A stretch of 64,000 bases of DNA from Endomicrobium sp. (GCA_031262885.1 JAISGV010000003.1:62001-126000), one strand, 5' to 3'; positions 17,475-26,846 are shown, numbered from the stretch's first letter. A program made the numbers and translations. The notes: generated by a model from the sequence alone, not told the origin.

Positions 17475-18571
17475 TAATGCATGAAAAAGATTTATCAAAA
17501 AAAATATTAGTATACTGTTTTGAGAAATCTAAAATATCTATTATTTTAAAGTGGTTAAGAAATAATTATGCTTGTGAAATTGTTTCTTCTTATATAGATT
17601 TTGAACAAAATGATAAAGCAGAAATAGAAATAAATAAGTTGCAAAAAGAATTGGAAATTGAAACAGTTAAGTTTTATTTAGTTGATACTAAGAAAGATTT
17701 TATTACAGATTATATTTATCCAGCAGTTAAAGCTAATGCTTTATATAAAGATGAGAATTATATTAATATAGCTATTTCTATGATTGCAGAAAAAGTTATA
17801 AATATTGCTCATAAGATAAATGCAAAAATAATATGTCATAATTTTGCTAATGGTAATAAAAAAATATTTGAGTTAATGTTAAAAAACATTGATCCTAGTA
17901 TTACTATTATATCACCATATATAGGAAATAATAACAATCAATTTTTTTCTGATAAAAAAAATATTATAGAAAAACAATGTAATTATAAATCTATATATGA
18001 AAATTCAATGATTTTTAAAAAAAAAATAAATGATTTGTCCATTATTTCACTTTCATTTTATAGAGGGATACCTGTTGCTATAAATGAAAGAAAGTATTTG
18101 CCAATGCAATTAATAACTAAATTAGATAAAATAGCTTATTTGAACGGCATAAAAAAAAGTAAATTAATCGAAGAGAAAGTAGTTGAAACAGAATCAATAT
18201 ATATACATTGTAAATCTCCAGCTATTAAAATACTGAATTTGGCTCATAAAGAATTAGAATCTATTTCTATAGATAAAGAAACTATAGATTTTAAACAATT
18301 AGTTTCTTTTAAATATGCAGAAATAATACAAAATGGTTTATGGTTTTCTACTTTAAAGGAAGCTTTAGATGCTTTTGTAAATTCTACTCAAAAATACGTG
18401 ACAGGAACTGTCATGTTAAAATTTTACAATGGGAATATTATTCCGATTTCAAAAAAATCTAAATATTCTTTACAATACGAATATTCTGAAAACCTAAACA
18501 CATTTTATAGAAACAATAATAGATTTATTAAATTTTGTTGCGATATACCTAATGTTAAAGTAAAAAAATAA
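17471..18571 (+). CDS. Degenerate argininosuccinate synthase homologue without catalytic motifs
   Basis: 366 residues, translationally coupled to argD by ATGA. The ArgG fold is recognisable throughout: DYIYPAVKANALY, the IAHKINAKI helix, and a C-terminal domain with YRGIPVAINERKYLP, AHKELESISIDKETIDFK, GLWFSTLKEALDAFV and VTGTVMLKFYNGN. The ATP PP-loop, normally AYSGGLDTS, reads VYCFEKSKIS (14-23), and the HGCTGKGNDQ motif reads HNFANGNKKI (123-132). About 30-40 residues of the YSIDENLWGRS-EGG region are missing. Argininosuccinate synthesis is not expected. With no stops over 366 codons in such A+T-rich DNA it may do something else, such as bind a ligand or partner, or be a young pseudogene. 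Confidence 0.85.
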   Translation: MIMHEKDLSKKILVYCFEKSKISIILKWLRNNYACEIVSSYIDFEQNDKAEIEINKLQKELEIETVKFYLVDTKKDFITDYIYPAVKANALYKDENYINIAISMIAEKVINIAHKINAKIICHNFANGNKKIFELMLKNIDPSITIISPYIGNNNNQFFSDKKNIIEKQCNYKSIYENSMIFKKKINDLSIISLSFYRGIPVAINERKYLPMQLITKLDKIAYLNGIKKSKLIEEKVVETESIYIHCKSPAIKILNLAHKELESISIDKETIDFKQLVSFKYAEIIQNGLWFSTLKEALDAFVNSTQKYVTGTVMLKFYNGNIIPISKKSKYSLQYEYSENLNTFYRNNNRFIKFCCDIPNVKVKK

Positions 18572-18591
18572 ATAGGAGATAGTTTAAATTG

Positions 18592-19497
18592 ATGACCAAA
18601 AAATGCAAAAACAACAGTAATAACACAAAATTAGATTTACTATTAGTCAATAGCGGAAAAATTAGAGATATTTATAGACTTAATGATGAAAACTATTTAA
18701 TTGTAGCATCAGATAAAATATCTGCTTTCGATTATGTTCTACCAACTTTAATTCCAAATAAAGGTAAAATACTTAACAAATTATCTATATTTTGGTTCGA
18801 TTTTACAAAAGATTTAATCTCTAATCATTTGATTAATGGTAATTTCAATACTTTTCCTGTAAATCTTAAAAGTTATGAATATTTAAAAGACAGGTCTATG
18901 ATAGTAAAAAAAGTAAAAAAAATAAATTTTGAATGTATAGTCAGAGGATATTTAGCAGGTTCAGGATGGAAAGAATATATAAAATCACAAACTGTTTGTG
19001 GTATAAAGTTAATAAAAAATTTAAAAGAATCAGATAAATTACCTGAACCAATTTTTACTCCATCAAGTAAAGAAGAAAACGGTAAACATGATACCAATGT
19101 TACTTTTTATGAATTGGCTAATGAAATAGGAACAGAAACTGCCAATAATTTAAGGGATATATCTTTGAAGTTGTATAATAAAGTAAATAATTATTCAATC
19201 TCTAAGGGTATTATATTAGCTGATACCAAATTAGAATTTGGATTTTTAAATGATAATTTAGTATTAATAGACGAAGCTTTTACTCCAGATTCTTCTAGAT
19301 TTTGGGAAATATCTAAATATAAGCATAATAATTCTCAGGATAGTTTAGATAAACAATATGTTAGGGATTATCTTGAAAATAAAGTAAAATGGAATAAAAT
19401 ATTACCAGCTCCCAATTTACCTAAATATGTTATAAATGAAACTATTTTAAAATATATTGAAGTATATGAAAAACTTACAGGAGAAAAGTTTAAATAA
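18592..19497 (+). CDS. purC: SAICAR synthetase (phosphoribosylaminoimidazole-succinocarboxamide synthase)
   Basis: Joins CAIR and aspartate in purine synthesis. 301 residues, the longer family form. Motifs are GKIRDIYRL, ASDKISAFDYVLP, ECIVRGYLAGSGWKEY, TPSSKEENGKHD, DTKLEFG and DEAFTPDSSRFW. The start is ambiguous: TTG 18589 and ATG 18592 are adjacent in frame behind AGGAG (18574-18578); I used the ATG. First gene of a purC-purS-purL-purQ run with gaps of 2, 15 and 38 bases. Confidence 0.95.
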   Translation: MTKKCKNNSNNTKLDLLLVNSGKIRDIYRLNDENYLIVASDKISAFDYVLPTLIPNKGKILNKLSIFWFDFTKDLISNHLINGNFNTFPVNLKSYEYLKDRSMIVKKVKKINFECIVRGYLAGSGWKEYIKSQTVCGIKLIKNLKESDKLPEPIFTPSSKEENGKHDTNVTFYELANEIGTETANNLRDISLKLYNKVNNYSISKGIILADTKLEFGFLNDNLVLIDEAFTPDSSRFWEISKYKHNNSQDSLDKQYVRDYLENKVKWNKILPAPNLPKYVINETILKYIEVYEKLTGEKFK

Positions 19498-19499
19498 AT

Positions 19500-19976
19500 A
19501 TGGTTATAATAGAAATTTGTACAAAGAATGATTTCAAAGATCCTTTAGGAGAACAAACTTTATTCAGTATTTTAGAGTCTAAAATTATAGATATAAAAAG
19601 TGTAAAATATTCTCCGATTTATAAATTATTTGATAATAATAAATTAACGAATAGAGAAATTAATATCATATCTTCCGAACTTTTAACTGATAATATAACA
19701 GAAGAATATTTTATTAATGAAAATATTAACAAATATGATACATCTATTAATAATTTTAAATCATTAATAGAAGTTTGGTATAAACACGGAGTTACTGATA
19801 CTGTTGCAGAAAGTGTAGTTAAAGCTATAGATGACTTAGGTATTAAAAAAGAAATTAAAGTTATGAGAGGAGATAAATATTATTTATATGGAAAAATTTC
19901 GTACTCTAAATTAGAGTATATAGCAACTAAATTGCTAGTTAATACATTAATTCAAGATTATAAAATAATAATATAA
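19500..19976 (+). CDS. purS: PurS subunit of FGAM synthase, double-length
   Basis: Small subunit of phosphoribosylformylglycinamidine synthase, which assembles with PurL and PurQ. PurS is usually about 80 residues; this one has 158 and reads as two PurS-like halves. The first has DPLGEQTLFSIL near residue 15; the second has GVTDTVAESVVKAIDDLGI, MRGDKYYLYGKI and VNTLIQDY. Such a double domain is what forms the N-terminus of long, single-chain PurL. The gene is in the same reading frame as purL, separated only by two stop codons, so it looks like a split of such a long gene. Confidence 0.85.
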   Translation: MVIIEICTKNDFKDPLGEQTLFSILESKIIDIKSVKYSPIYKLFDNNKLTNREINIISSELLTDNITEEYFINENINKYDTSINNFKSLIEVWYKHGVTDTVAESVVKAIDDLGIKKEIKVMRGDKYYLYGKISYSKLEYIATKLLVNTLIQDYKIII

Positions 19977-19991
19977 ATAGTATAAATAAGT

Positions 19992-22436
19992 ATGAAAAAC
20001 ATAAATAATTGTAAAATTGTAGAAATTCTTGATCTTTCTGATGAACAATTAATAAATCTAAGTATTAAAAATACACTTTCTTTATCATTAACTGAAATGA
20101 AAGCAATAAAAACATATTTCCAAAAACTAAATAAAAATCCAAATGACATTGAAATTGAAACAATAGCACAAACCTGGAGTGAACATTGTAAACATAAAAC
20201 TCTCACAGGCTCAATTAAATATGTTGAATTAATTCCTGTTAATAATTCTAAAAATGGAAAGTTGTATTACGAAAAGAAAAATAGAATATATAAAAACTTA
20301 CTTAAAGAGACTATATTTAAAGCTACTTGTGAATTAAATAAAATCTGGTGTTTATCTACTTTTGTAGACAATGCAGGTATTATAGAATTTGATGCAGAAA
20401 ATGGAGTCGCGTTTAAAGTTGAAACTCATAATCATCCATCTGCTCTAGATCCATATGGAGGAGCTTCTACTGGTATTGGAGGAGTAATAAGGGATATACT
20501 AGGGGTGGGGTTAGGAGCCAAACCAATTGCTAATACTGATGTTTTATGTTTCGGTAATAAAAATGTAAAAGATTCAGATATTCCAAAAGGAACACATCAT
20601 CCTAAAAGGATTATAAATGGAGTTATTGCAGGTATAAGAGATTATGGAAATAAAATGGGGATTCCTACAGTAAATGGTGCCGTATGCTTTGATAATAGTT
20701 ATATTGCTAATCCAATTGTTTATTGTGGGACTGTTGGAATAATACCTAAAAGTAAAATCAAGAAAACAGTAAATCAAGGAGACTTAATATTATTAATTGG
20801 AGGAAAAACAGGAAGAGATGGTATACATGGGGCTACTTTTTCTTCTATATATTTAGATCAAAAATCTAATCTAAGTGCAGTACAAATAGGAAACCCAATA
20901 GTAGAAAAAAAGGTTTTAGATGCTATGTTACAAGCTAGAGATTTAGAGCTTTATACAGCAGTAACTGATTGTGGAGCAGGAGGGTTATCTAGTGCTATAG
21001 GGGAATTGGCTAATAAAACTGGTGCTTTAGTGCATATTGATAAGATACCGTTAAAATATTATGGTCTTAAACCCTGGGAAATTTGGATTTCTGAATCTCA
21101 AGAAAGGATGGTACTTGTTGTACCTAAGAAAAATGAAAATGCAATTATTAAAATATTTAAGAAAGAAAACGTTGAAGCGGTTTTTATAGGTGAATTTACA
21201 AATGATAAGAAATTAAAATTAAGTTATCATGATGAAATGATAGCAAATCTTGATATGGATTTTTTACATAACGGTTTACCAAAACCTATACTTTCTGCAT
21301 TATATACAAGAAAAAAAGAAAAACAGCAAAAATCAATTATTATTAAGCAAGCTTCTGAAATTGGGAAGCTTATAAGAATTTTATTAAGTGATCCCAATGT
21401 TTGTTCTAAAGAGTGGATTATAAGACAATATGATCATGAAGTTCAAGGACAAACCATTATAAAACCATTACAAGGTAGCGATTTAAATTTAGATTATGGG
21501 CCTGGTGATGCTAGTGTTATATTTCCATATACTATTATTAAGCATACTAAAAAAGGTATTGTATTATCTAATGGTATAAATATAGAATATGGAAAAATTA
21601 GCACTTATGATATGGCAACATCGGTTATTGAAGAAGCCTTAAGAAATTCTGTTGCTGTTGGAGGTAATATAAAAAAAATGGCTTTACTAGATAATTTTTG
21701 TTGGGGTAATCCTAATAATGAAGAAGTATTAGGAAGTCTAGTTTGTGCTGTAAATGCATGTTATGATATGTCAAAAGCTTTTGAAATCCCATTTATATCA
21801 GGTAAAGACAGTTTAAATAACGAATACTCTGTAAATAATAAAAAATATTCTATATCTCCAGTATTATTAATATCTGCAATAGGAATAGTTGATAACATAA
21901 AAAATACTGTTACAGTTCCATTTAAAAATCCTGGAAATTTAATATTTAGTTTAGGAGTTACTAGAAATGAATTAGGTGGAACCATATTTTCAAAAATAAG
22001 AAATATTAACGAAGGCGTAGTTCCAAAAGTATATCCTAATGAATCAAAAAAAATAATGAATGGAATTTATAAGGCTATTTGTAATGGTTTAGTAGAATCT
22101 TGTCATGATTGTTCAGAAGGAGGAATAGCAATTGCTATAAGTGAAATGGCTTTTTCATCTAGGAAAGGTGCTTTTATAAATATTGATGATATTGTGACTG
22201 ATAAAAATATGACTATAAGCGAAAAATTATTTTCAGAATCTAATGGAAGATTTATAATAGAAGTTAAACCTGAGAAAGAAATAGAATTTATAAAAATTTT
22301 TAATGGAACATGTTGTTCTAAAATAGGGTATGTAAGTAATAATGAAAATGTAATATTTGAAAGTAAAAAAAGTATGATAAAAGTTCAAGAAAGTATATCT
22401 AGTTTATTAAGTGCTTGGAAAAATAATACATTCTAA
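19992..22436 (+). CDS. purL: FGAM synthase large subunit
   Basis: Catalytic subunit converting FGAR to FGAM with ATP. 814 residues, longer than the 740 of the B. subtilis type because of an N-terminal linker region. Motifs are TWSEHCKHKT, ETHNHPSALDPYGGASTG, GGKTGRDGIHGATFSS, DCGAGGLSSAIGELA, ISGKDSLNNE and SCHDCSEGGIAIAISEMA. No glutaminase domain is attached; PurQ follows as a separate gene. With the double-length PurS just upstream the total is about 972 residues, the size of the long N-terminal form. All expected catalytic motifs are present. Confidence 0.95.
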   Translation: MKNINNCKIVEILDLSDEQLINLSIKNTLSLSLTEMKAIKTYFQKLNKNPNDIEIETIAQTWSEHCKHKTLTGSIKYVELIPVNNSKNGKLYYEKKNRIYKNLLKETIFKATCELNKIWCLSTFVDNAGIIEFDAENGVAFKVETHNHPSALDPYGGASTGIGGVIRDILGVGLGAKPIANTDVLCFGNKNVKDSDIPKGTHHPKRIINGVIAGIRDYGNKMGIPTVNGAVCFDNSYIANPIVYCGTVGIIPKSKIKKTVNQGDLILLIGGKTGRDGIHGATFSSIYLDQKSNLSAVQIGNPIVEKKVLDAMLQARDLELYTAVTDCGAGGLSSAIGELANKTGALVHIDKIPLKYYGLKPWEIWISESQERMVLVVPKKNENAIIKIFKKENVEAVFIGEFTNDKKLKLSYHDEMIANLDMDFLHNGLPKPILSALYTRKKEKQQKSIIIKQASEIGKLIRILLSDPNVCSKEWIIRQYDHEVQGQTIIKPLQGSDLNLDYGPGDASVIFPYTIIKHTKKGIVLSNGINIEYGKISTYDMATSVIEEALRNSVAVGGNIKKMALLDNFCWGNPNNEEVLGSLVCAVNACYDMSKAFEIPFISGKDSLNNEYSVNNKKYSISPVLLISAIGIVDNIKNTVTVPFKNPGNLIFSLGVTRNELGGTIFSKIRNINEGVVPKVYPNESKKIMNGIYKAICNGLVESCHDCSEGGIAIAISEMAFSSRKGAFINIDDIVTDKNMTISEKLFSESNGRFIIEVKPEKEIEFIKIFNGTCCSKIGYVSNNENVIFESKKSMIKVQESISSLLSAWKNNTF

Positions 22437-22474
22437 TTTGCACTTTTTTATAATAAAAAATTGGTGGTTGTTAA

Positions 22475-23251
22475 ATGACTAAATGCAAAGTATTAATATT
22501 AAGAACAGCTGGAACTAACTGTGATTATGAAACTTTATTTGCTTTTGAAGTATGTGGAGCAAAAGTTGAAAAATTACATATTAATAATATTATGGAAAAC
22601 AAGAGGAAATTTTTTGAATATGATATTCTTGTTTTTCCAGGTGGATTTTCTTATGGAGATGATATAGCTTCCGGGAAGATATTAGCTAATGAAATTAAAA
22701 ATAAATTAGGTGACGAACTAAGAGAATTTTCATTAAGTGGAAGACCTATAATTGGAATATGTAACGGATTTCAAGTTCTAGTTAAAATGGGGTTATTGCC
22801 AGATCCAAAACTTTTTAAGCAAATAACGACTTTATATTATAATGATTCTGGTAAATTTGAGTGTAGATGGGTTTATTTAAAAGTCTTACAAAATAGTAAT
22901 TGTCTATGGACAAAAAATTTGCCTAAAATAATTAGTTTACCTGTAGCTCACATGGAAGGAAAATTTATACCTAAAGATAAAATAGTTTTAAACACTTTAA
23001 ATACAAATAAACAAATTGTATTTAAATATACAACAAAAGATGGTGAACATCTACCTAATTATCCATTAGATCCCAATGGATCTGTAGAGCAAATAGCAGG
23101 TATTTGTAACAAAGATGGTAATATTTTGGGGCTTATGCCTCATCCGGAAAGGTTTATTTTTAATATACAATATCCATTTAATATTAATTTAAAGAATAAA
23201 TATGGTTTAGGGAAAATAATTTTTCAAAATGCTGTTGATTTTGTAAGATAA
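22475..23251 (+). CDS. purQ: FGAM synthase glutaminase subunit
   Basis: Class I glutamine amidotransferase delivering ammonia to PurL; 258 residues. The N-terminal LILRTAGTNCDYET is typical of PurQ. The nucleophile is C96 in GICNGFQVLVKMGLLP, the oxyanion region is FPGGFSYGDDIASGK, and the His-Glu pair lies in GLMPHPER near the C-terminus. Last of the purC-S-L-Q run. Confidence 0.95.
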   Translation: MTKCKVLILRTAGTNCDYETLFAFEVCGAKVEKLHINNIMENKRKFFEYDILVFPGGFSYGDDIASGKILANEIKNKLGDELREFSLSGRPIIGICNGFQVLVKMGLLPDPKLFKQITTLYYNDSGKFECRWVYLKVLQNSNCLWTKNLPKIISLPVAHMEGKFIPKDKIVLNTLNTNKQIVFKYTTKDGEHLPNYPLDPNGSVEQIAGICNKDGNILGLMPHPERFIFNIQYPFNINLKNKYGLGKIIFQNAVDFVR

Positions 23252-23292
23252 TTCATAATTCATATTTATACAATAAATGTGGAGATAGTGTC

Positions 23293-24021
23293 ATGAATAT
23301 TACAATGAAAATTTTACTTGAAGCGGGTGTTCATTTTGGACACCAAACTAGAAGATGGAATCCAAAAATGTCCAAGTTTATTTTTGGTACACGCAGTAAA
23401 ATTCATATTATTGATTTGCAAAAAACATTAAGAGAATTGAAAAAAAATTGTAAACTTATTAGAGATTTTGCTTCAAATGGTAAAAGTATTTTATTTATAG
23501 GTACAAAAAAACAGGCCAAATTACCAATAAAAGAAGAAGCTTTACGTTGTGGTTCATATTTTGTTTCAGAAAAATGGCTTGGAGGAACACTGACTAACTT
23601 TGACACTCTAAAAAAATCAATAACAAAATACAAGAAGATAAATAAGTTAGAACGTAGCGATATTTTCAACTCTATTTCAAAAAAAGAACAATCTCAAATA
23701 AAAAGAGAAAGATTTAGACTAGAACGAGGATTAGAGGGACTGAAAGAAATGACAGAACTTCCTTCTCTAATTTTTATTATAGATCCACATGAGGAACATA
23801 CAGCCGTGTTAGAAGCTAGAAAATTAAAAATACCTATAATAGCAATATGTGATACAAACTGCAATCCTGATTTAATAGATTATCCTGTACCAGGTAACGA
23901 TGACGCAATAAGAGCTGTAAAACTTTTTTGTTCGATAGTAGCAGATTCTATCATAGAAGGTAAAAATATTTTGCTTAAGAAAAAAGATTTAGAAAATGAG
24001 TCAAATATAAAAAAAATGTAA
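23293..24021 (+). CDS. rpsB: Ribosomal protein S2
   Basis: Small-subunit protein S2, 242 residues. Signatures are LLEAGVHFGHQTRRWNPKM at the N-terminus, FIGTKKQAK, WLGGTLTNFDT, and IFIIDPHEEHTAVLEARKLKIP near the end. It begins the conserved rpsB-tsf-pyrH-frr order; GGAG at 23281-23284 is the ribosome site. Confidence 0.97.
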   Translation: MNITMKILLEAGVHFGHQTRRWNPKMSKFIFGTRSKIHIIDLQKTLRELKKNCKLIRDFASNGKSILFIGTKKQAKLPIKEEALRCGSYFVSEKWLGGTLTNFDTLKKSITKYKKINKLERSDIFNSISKKEQSQIKRERFRLERGLEGLKEMTELPSLIFIIDPHEEHTAVLEARKLKIPIIAICDTNCNPDLIDYPVPGNDDAIRAVKLFCSIVADSIIEGKNILLKKKDLENESNIKKM

Positions 24022-24061
24022 ACTAATTTTTATTAAATGTAATAGGAGATTTAAGATTATA

Positions 24062-24658
24062 ATGTCAGTTAAACTCATTGCAGAACTAAGAAAAATTACA
24101 GGTGTTGGTATAATGGATTGTAAAATAGCCTTGAAAGAATCTAATAATGATTTGAATAAAGCTTGTAAGTGGCTTAGAGAAAAAAGTAAAGTTGTATCCT
24201 TAAATAAATTAGAAAGAACTACTAAGCAAGGAATTGTATGTTCATATATACATGGAAAGGGAACTATTGGAGTTTTGCTTGAAATGAATTGCGAAACTGA
24301 TTTTGTCGCTAAAACAAAAGAGTTTAGAAATTTAGCTAAGGAAATCGCAATGCAAATAGCAGCTGCTTCGCCAATTTATATATTACGTGAAGATGTTCCT
24401 TTTAATATTATAGAATCTGAAAAAGAAATTTATAAAACTCAAATAATCGCCAAAAAAATTAATAAAAATATTTCGGATAAAATTATAAAAGGCAAAATAG
24501 AAAAATTTTATAGTCAAGTATGTTTATACGAACAAACATATATTAGAGACGTTACAGGTAGAGAAAAAGTAAAAGATTTAATTTCAAAACTAATTTCTGA
24601 AGTTGGAGAAAACATTGTCATTAAACGTTTTATAAGATTTAAACTTGGAGAAGAGTAA
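24062..24658 (+). CDS. tsf: Elongation factor Ts, short form
   Basis: Nucleotide-exchange factor for EF-Tu. 198 residues against about 283 in E. coli, so it is the short form with a single core subdomain plus C-terminal module. The N-terminal UBA-like module reads LIAELRKITGVGIMDCKIAL, and the exchange signature MNCETDFVAKTKEF is intact. Short EF-Ts of this size is known in several phyla. GGAG lies about ten bases upstream of ATG 24062. Confidence 0.95.
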   Translation: MSVKLIAELRKITGVGIMDCKIALKESNNDLNKACKWLREKSKVVSLNKLERTTKQGIVCSYIHGKGTIGVLLEMNCETDFVAKTKEFRNLAKEIAMQIAAASPIYILREDVPFNIIESEKEIYKTQIIAKKINKNISDKIIKGKIEKFYSQVCLYEQTYIRDVTGREKVKDLISKLISEVGENIVIKRFIRFKLGEE

Positions 24659-24662
24659 TGTT

Positions 24663-25358
24663 ATGTTTGTAAAAAGAGTACTATTAAAGTTATCAGGTGA
24701 GTCTTTATCTGGATCTTCATCTTTAATAAATGTAAGTAGCCTTTTACGAACTGTTAATGAAATTAAAATAGCTGTAAATAACAAAATTCAACTAGCAATA
24801 GTTATTGGAGCGGGAAATATTTGGCGTGGTGCAGATAAATTTATTAATAGAGTAACAGCCGATAAAATGGGAATGTTAGCAACTGTTATGAATGCATTAG
24901 CGTTAAATGATGCTCTATGGAAAATAGGAATAAGATCTAAAGTTTTCTCAGCTAATGGAGTTTCAAGTTTTGTTGAAGATTTTAGAATAGAAAATGTTAT
25001 AAAAAGTATAGAACAAGGAAGTTTAGTTATTTTTGCAGGAGGTACAGGTAATCCATTTTTTACTACTGACACCACGGCGGCTTTAAGAGCAGCTGAAATA
25101 GATGCAGACATGTTATTAAAAGCAACAAGAGTTGATGGTGTCTATAATACTGATCCTAAAAAAAATAAAAATGCAATAAAATTTTCTTCATTAACTTTTA
25201 AAGAAGCATTAAGAAGACATTTAAAAATAATGGATGCGGAAGCATTTTCATTATGTATGCAAACTAATATATCAATTGTGGTTTTTAATTTTTATGAAGA
25301 TGGGAATTTATGGAAGATTTTAAGTGGGAAAAAAATAGGAACTATAGTGGAGGCATAA
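24663..25358 (+). CDS. pyrH: UMP kinase
   Basis: Phosphorylates UMP to UDP, leading to CTP via PyrG; 231 residues, hexameric amino-acid-kinase fold. I chose ATG 24663 (MFVKRVLLKLSGESL); a TTG at 24645 lies inside tsf. Motifs are LKLSGESL, VIGAGNIWRG (usually GGGN), MGMLATVMNALAL, FAGGTGNPFFTTDTTAALRA and KATRVDGVYNTDP. It stands in the normal place between tsf and frr. Confidence 0.95.
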   Translation: MFVKRVLLKLSGESLSGSSSLINVSSLLRTVNEIKIAVNNKIQLAIVIGAGNIWRGADKFINRVTADKMGMLATVMNALALNDALWKIGIRSKVFSANGVSSFVEDFRIENVIKSIEQGSLVIFAGGTGNPFFTTDTTAALRAAEIDADMLLKATRVDGVYNTDPKKNKNAIKFSSLTFKEALRRHLKIMDAEAFSLCMQTNISIVVFNFYEDGNLWKILSGKKIGTIVEA

Positions 25359-25365
25359 GTTATAT

Positions 25366-25929
25366 ATGCTAGATCAATATTCAATAATATCTGTATCGAA
25401 AAATAATATGGAAAAAACTATAAAAAAATTAAATCGTGAATTAACGTTAATTAAAATAGGAAAAGCTGATTCGGCAATAATAAATAATATAAATGTAGAA
25501 ATTAATTGTTCAATAGTACAAATTAATAAAATTGCTAGTGTTAATATTATAAATATAAAAACAATAGAAATAATTCCATGGGATATTTCGCATTTAAAAT
25601 TAATAGAAAAAGCTATTATTAAATCTGATTTAGGATTTAACCCTATAATTAATGGTAAAGTAATACGTATTTTTGTACCACCATTAAATGAGAATAAGCG
25701 TCAATCCACTATTAAATATATAAATAAACTAGCAGAAGAATGTAAAATAATTATTAGAAATGAAAGAAGAGATTTAATTGAAAAGATTAGAAAATTAGAG
25801 AAAAGTAAATTCTTAAATAAAGATGAAAAGAAAAGATACGAATTAGAAAGTCAAAAACTTACAGATCATTATACAAAAAAGATAAATGATATGATAATCA
25901 ATAAAGAAAAAGAGATTACATTTATATAA
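25366..25929 (+). CDS. frr: Ribosome recycling factor
   Basis: Frees ribosomes after termination together with EF-G. 187 residues, standard length. The three-helix bundle is evident: an N-terminal helix around NNMEKTIKKLNRELTLIKIG (the usual R-T-G-R-A end is weakened to KIGKADSA), the IIPWD segment, then PPLNENKRQSTIKYINKLAE and the long C-terminal helix. Starts 7 bases after pyrH. Confidence 0.93.
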   Translation: MLDQYSIISVSKNNMEKTIKKLNRELTLIKIGKADSAIINNINVEINCSIVQINKIASVNIINIKTIEIIPWDISHLKLIEKAIIKSDLGFNPIINGKVIRIFVPPLNENKRQSTIKYINKLAEECKIIIRNERRDLIEKIRKLEKSKFLNKDEKKRYELESQKLTDHYTKKINDMIINKEKEITFI

Positions 25930-25964
25930 TTTATAAACAAATATATTTATAGGAGAATATTATT

Positions 25965-26132
25965 ATGGCATATAAAATAGATTCTAATGTTTGTGTTTGT
26001 TGCGGAACATGTATTAGCAGTTGTCCTGTATCAGCTATAAAACAAGAAGGAAACAGTTACATTATAGATGAGAATTTATGTTCTAATTGTGGTATATGTT
26101 CAGCTTCATGTCCTATAAATGCTATTTCCTAA
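25965..26132 (+). CDS. Small 2[4Fe-4S] ferredoxin
   Basis: 55-residue bacterial-type ferredoxin. It has two cluster motifs, CVCCGTCISSCP (residues 10-21) and CSNCGICSASCP (39-50), eight cysteines in all, each CxxCxxCxxxCP. The start ATG 25965 follows AGGAG (25951-25955). The gene sits between frr and uppS, where no electron-transfer gene is expected from the operon's usual order. Such clostridial-type ferredoxins serve pyruvate:ferredoxin oxidoreductase or hydrogenase in anaerobes, which implies an anaerobic lifestyle; the real partner is not visible here. Confidence 0.95.
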   Translation: MAYKIDSNVCVCCGTCISSCPVSAIKQEGNSYIIDENLCSNCGICSASCPINAIS

Positions 26133-26150
26133 AAAGAGAGAGATATTATT

Positions 26151-26846
26151 TTGTTGCCTAGTCATGTAGCAATTATAATGGATGGGAATGGTAGATGGGC
26201 AGAACAAAAATCACTTCCTAGAATTTTAGGACATAAATATGGAGTTGAAACTGTAAAAAGAATAATTAGAGTTGCAAATAAACTAGGTATAAAAATATTA
26301 ACATTATATGCTTTTTCTACAGAAAATTGGAAACGTCCCTACAATGAAATAAATTATCTGTTTTTATTATTATCGCATTTTATGAAAAAAGAAATCTATG
26401 AATTGCATAATTCGGGAATACGATTAAGAATATTAGGCGATTTATCTAAATTTCCTGTTAGTATTAGGAGAGAAATTAATAAAGTTTGTTCTATTATACC
26501 TAAAAAAGTAAAGCTTGAATTAAACATGGCATTAAATTATGGTTCTAGACAAGAATTAATACACGCATTTAAAAAAATGTTTAAAAGAGGTATTAAAAAT
26601 CCTACTGAAAAAATAGTTTCTTCATTTTTGTATACTTCAGGCCAACCTGATCCAGATTTACTTATAAGAACTTCTGGAGAATTTAGAATATCAAATTTTT
26701 TGTTATGGCAAATAGCTTACTCAGAAATTTATATAACAAGAAAATTTTGGCCTGATTTTACTGAACAAGATTTTAAAAAAGCTATATTAGAATATCAAAA
26801 AAGAGAAAGACGTTTTGGTGGATTAAAACCAAAAAAAATAAAATAA
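26151..26846 (+). CDS. uppS: Undecaprenyl diphosphate synthase (cis-prenyltransferase)
   Basis: Makes the C55 lipid carrier for peptidoglycan and other envelope polymers. 231 residues from TTG 26151 (a second TTG follows directly). The catalytic aspartate D11 is in IIMDGNGRWA, with LTLYAFSTENWKRP in the middle and PDLLIRTSGEFRISNFLLWQ plus the RERRFGG tail at the C-terminus. The ribosome site is a modest AGAGAGAG. It overlaps the cdsA start by one base (TAATG). Confidence 0.95.
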   Translation: MLPSHVAIIMDGNGRWAEQKSLPRILGHKYGVETVKRIIRVANKLGIKILTLYAFSTENWKRPYNEINYLFLLLSHFMKKEIYELHNSGIRLRILGDLSKFPVSIRREINKVCSIIPKKVKLELNMALNYGSRQELIHAFKKMFKRGIKNPTEKIVSSFLYTSGQPDPDLLIRTSGEFRISNFLLWQIAYSEIYITRKFWPDFTEQDFKKAILEYQKRERRFGGLKPKKIK

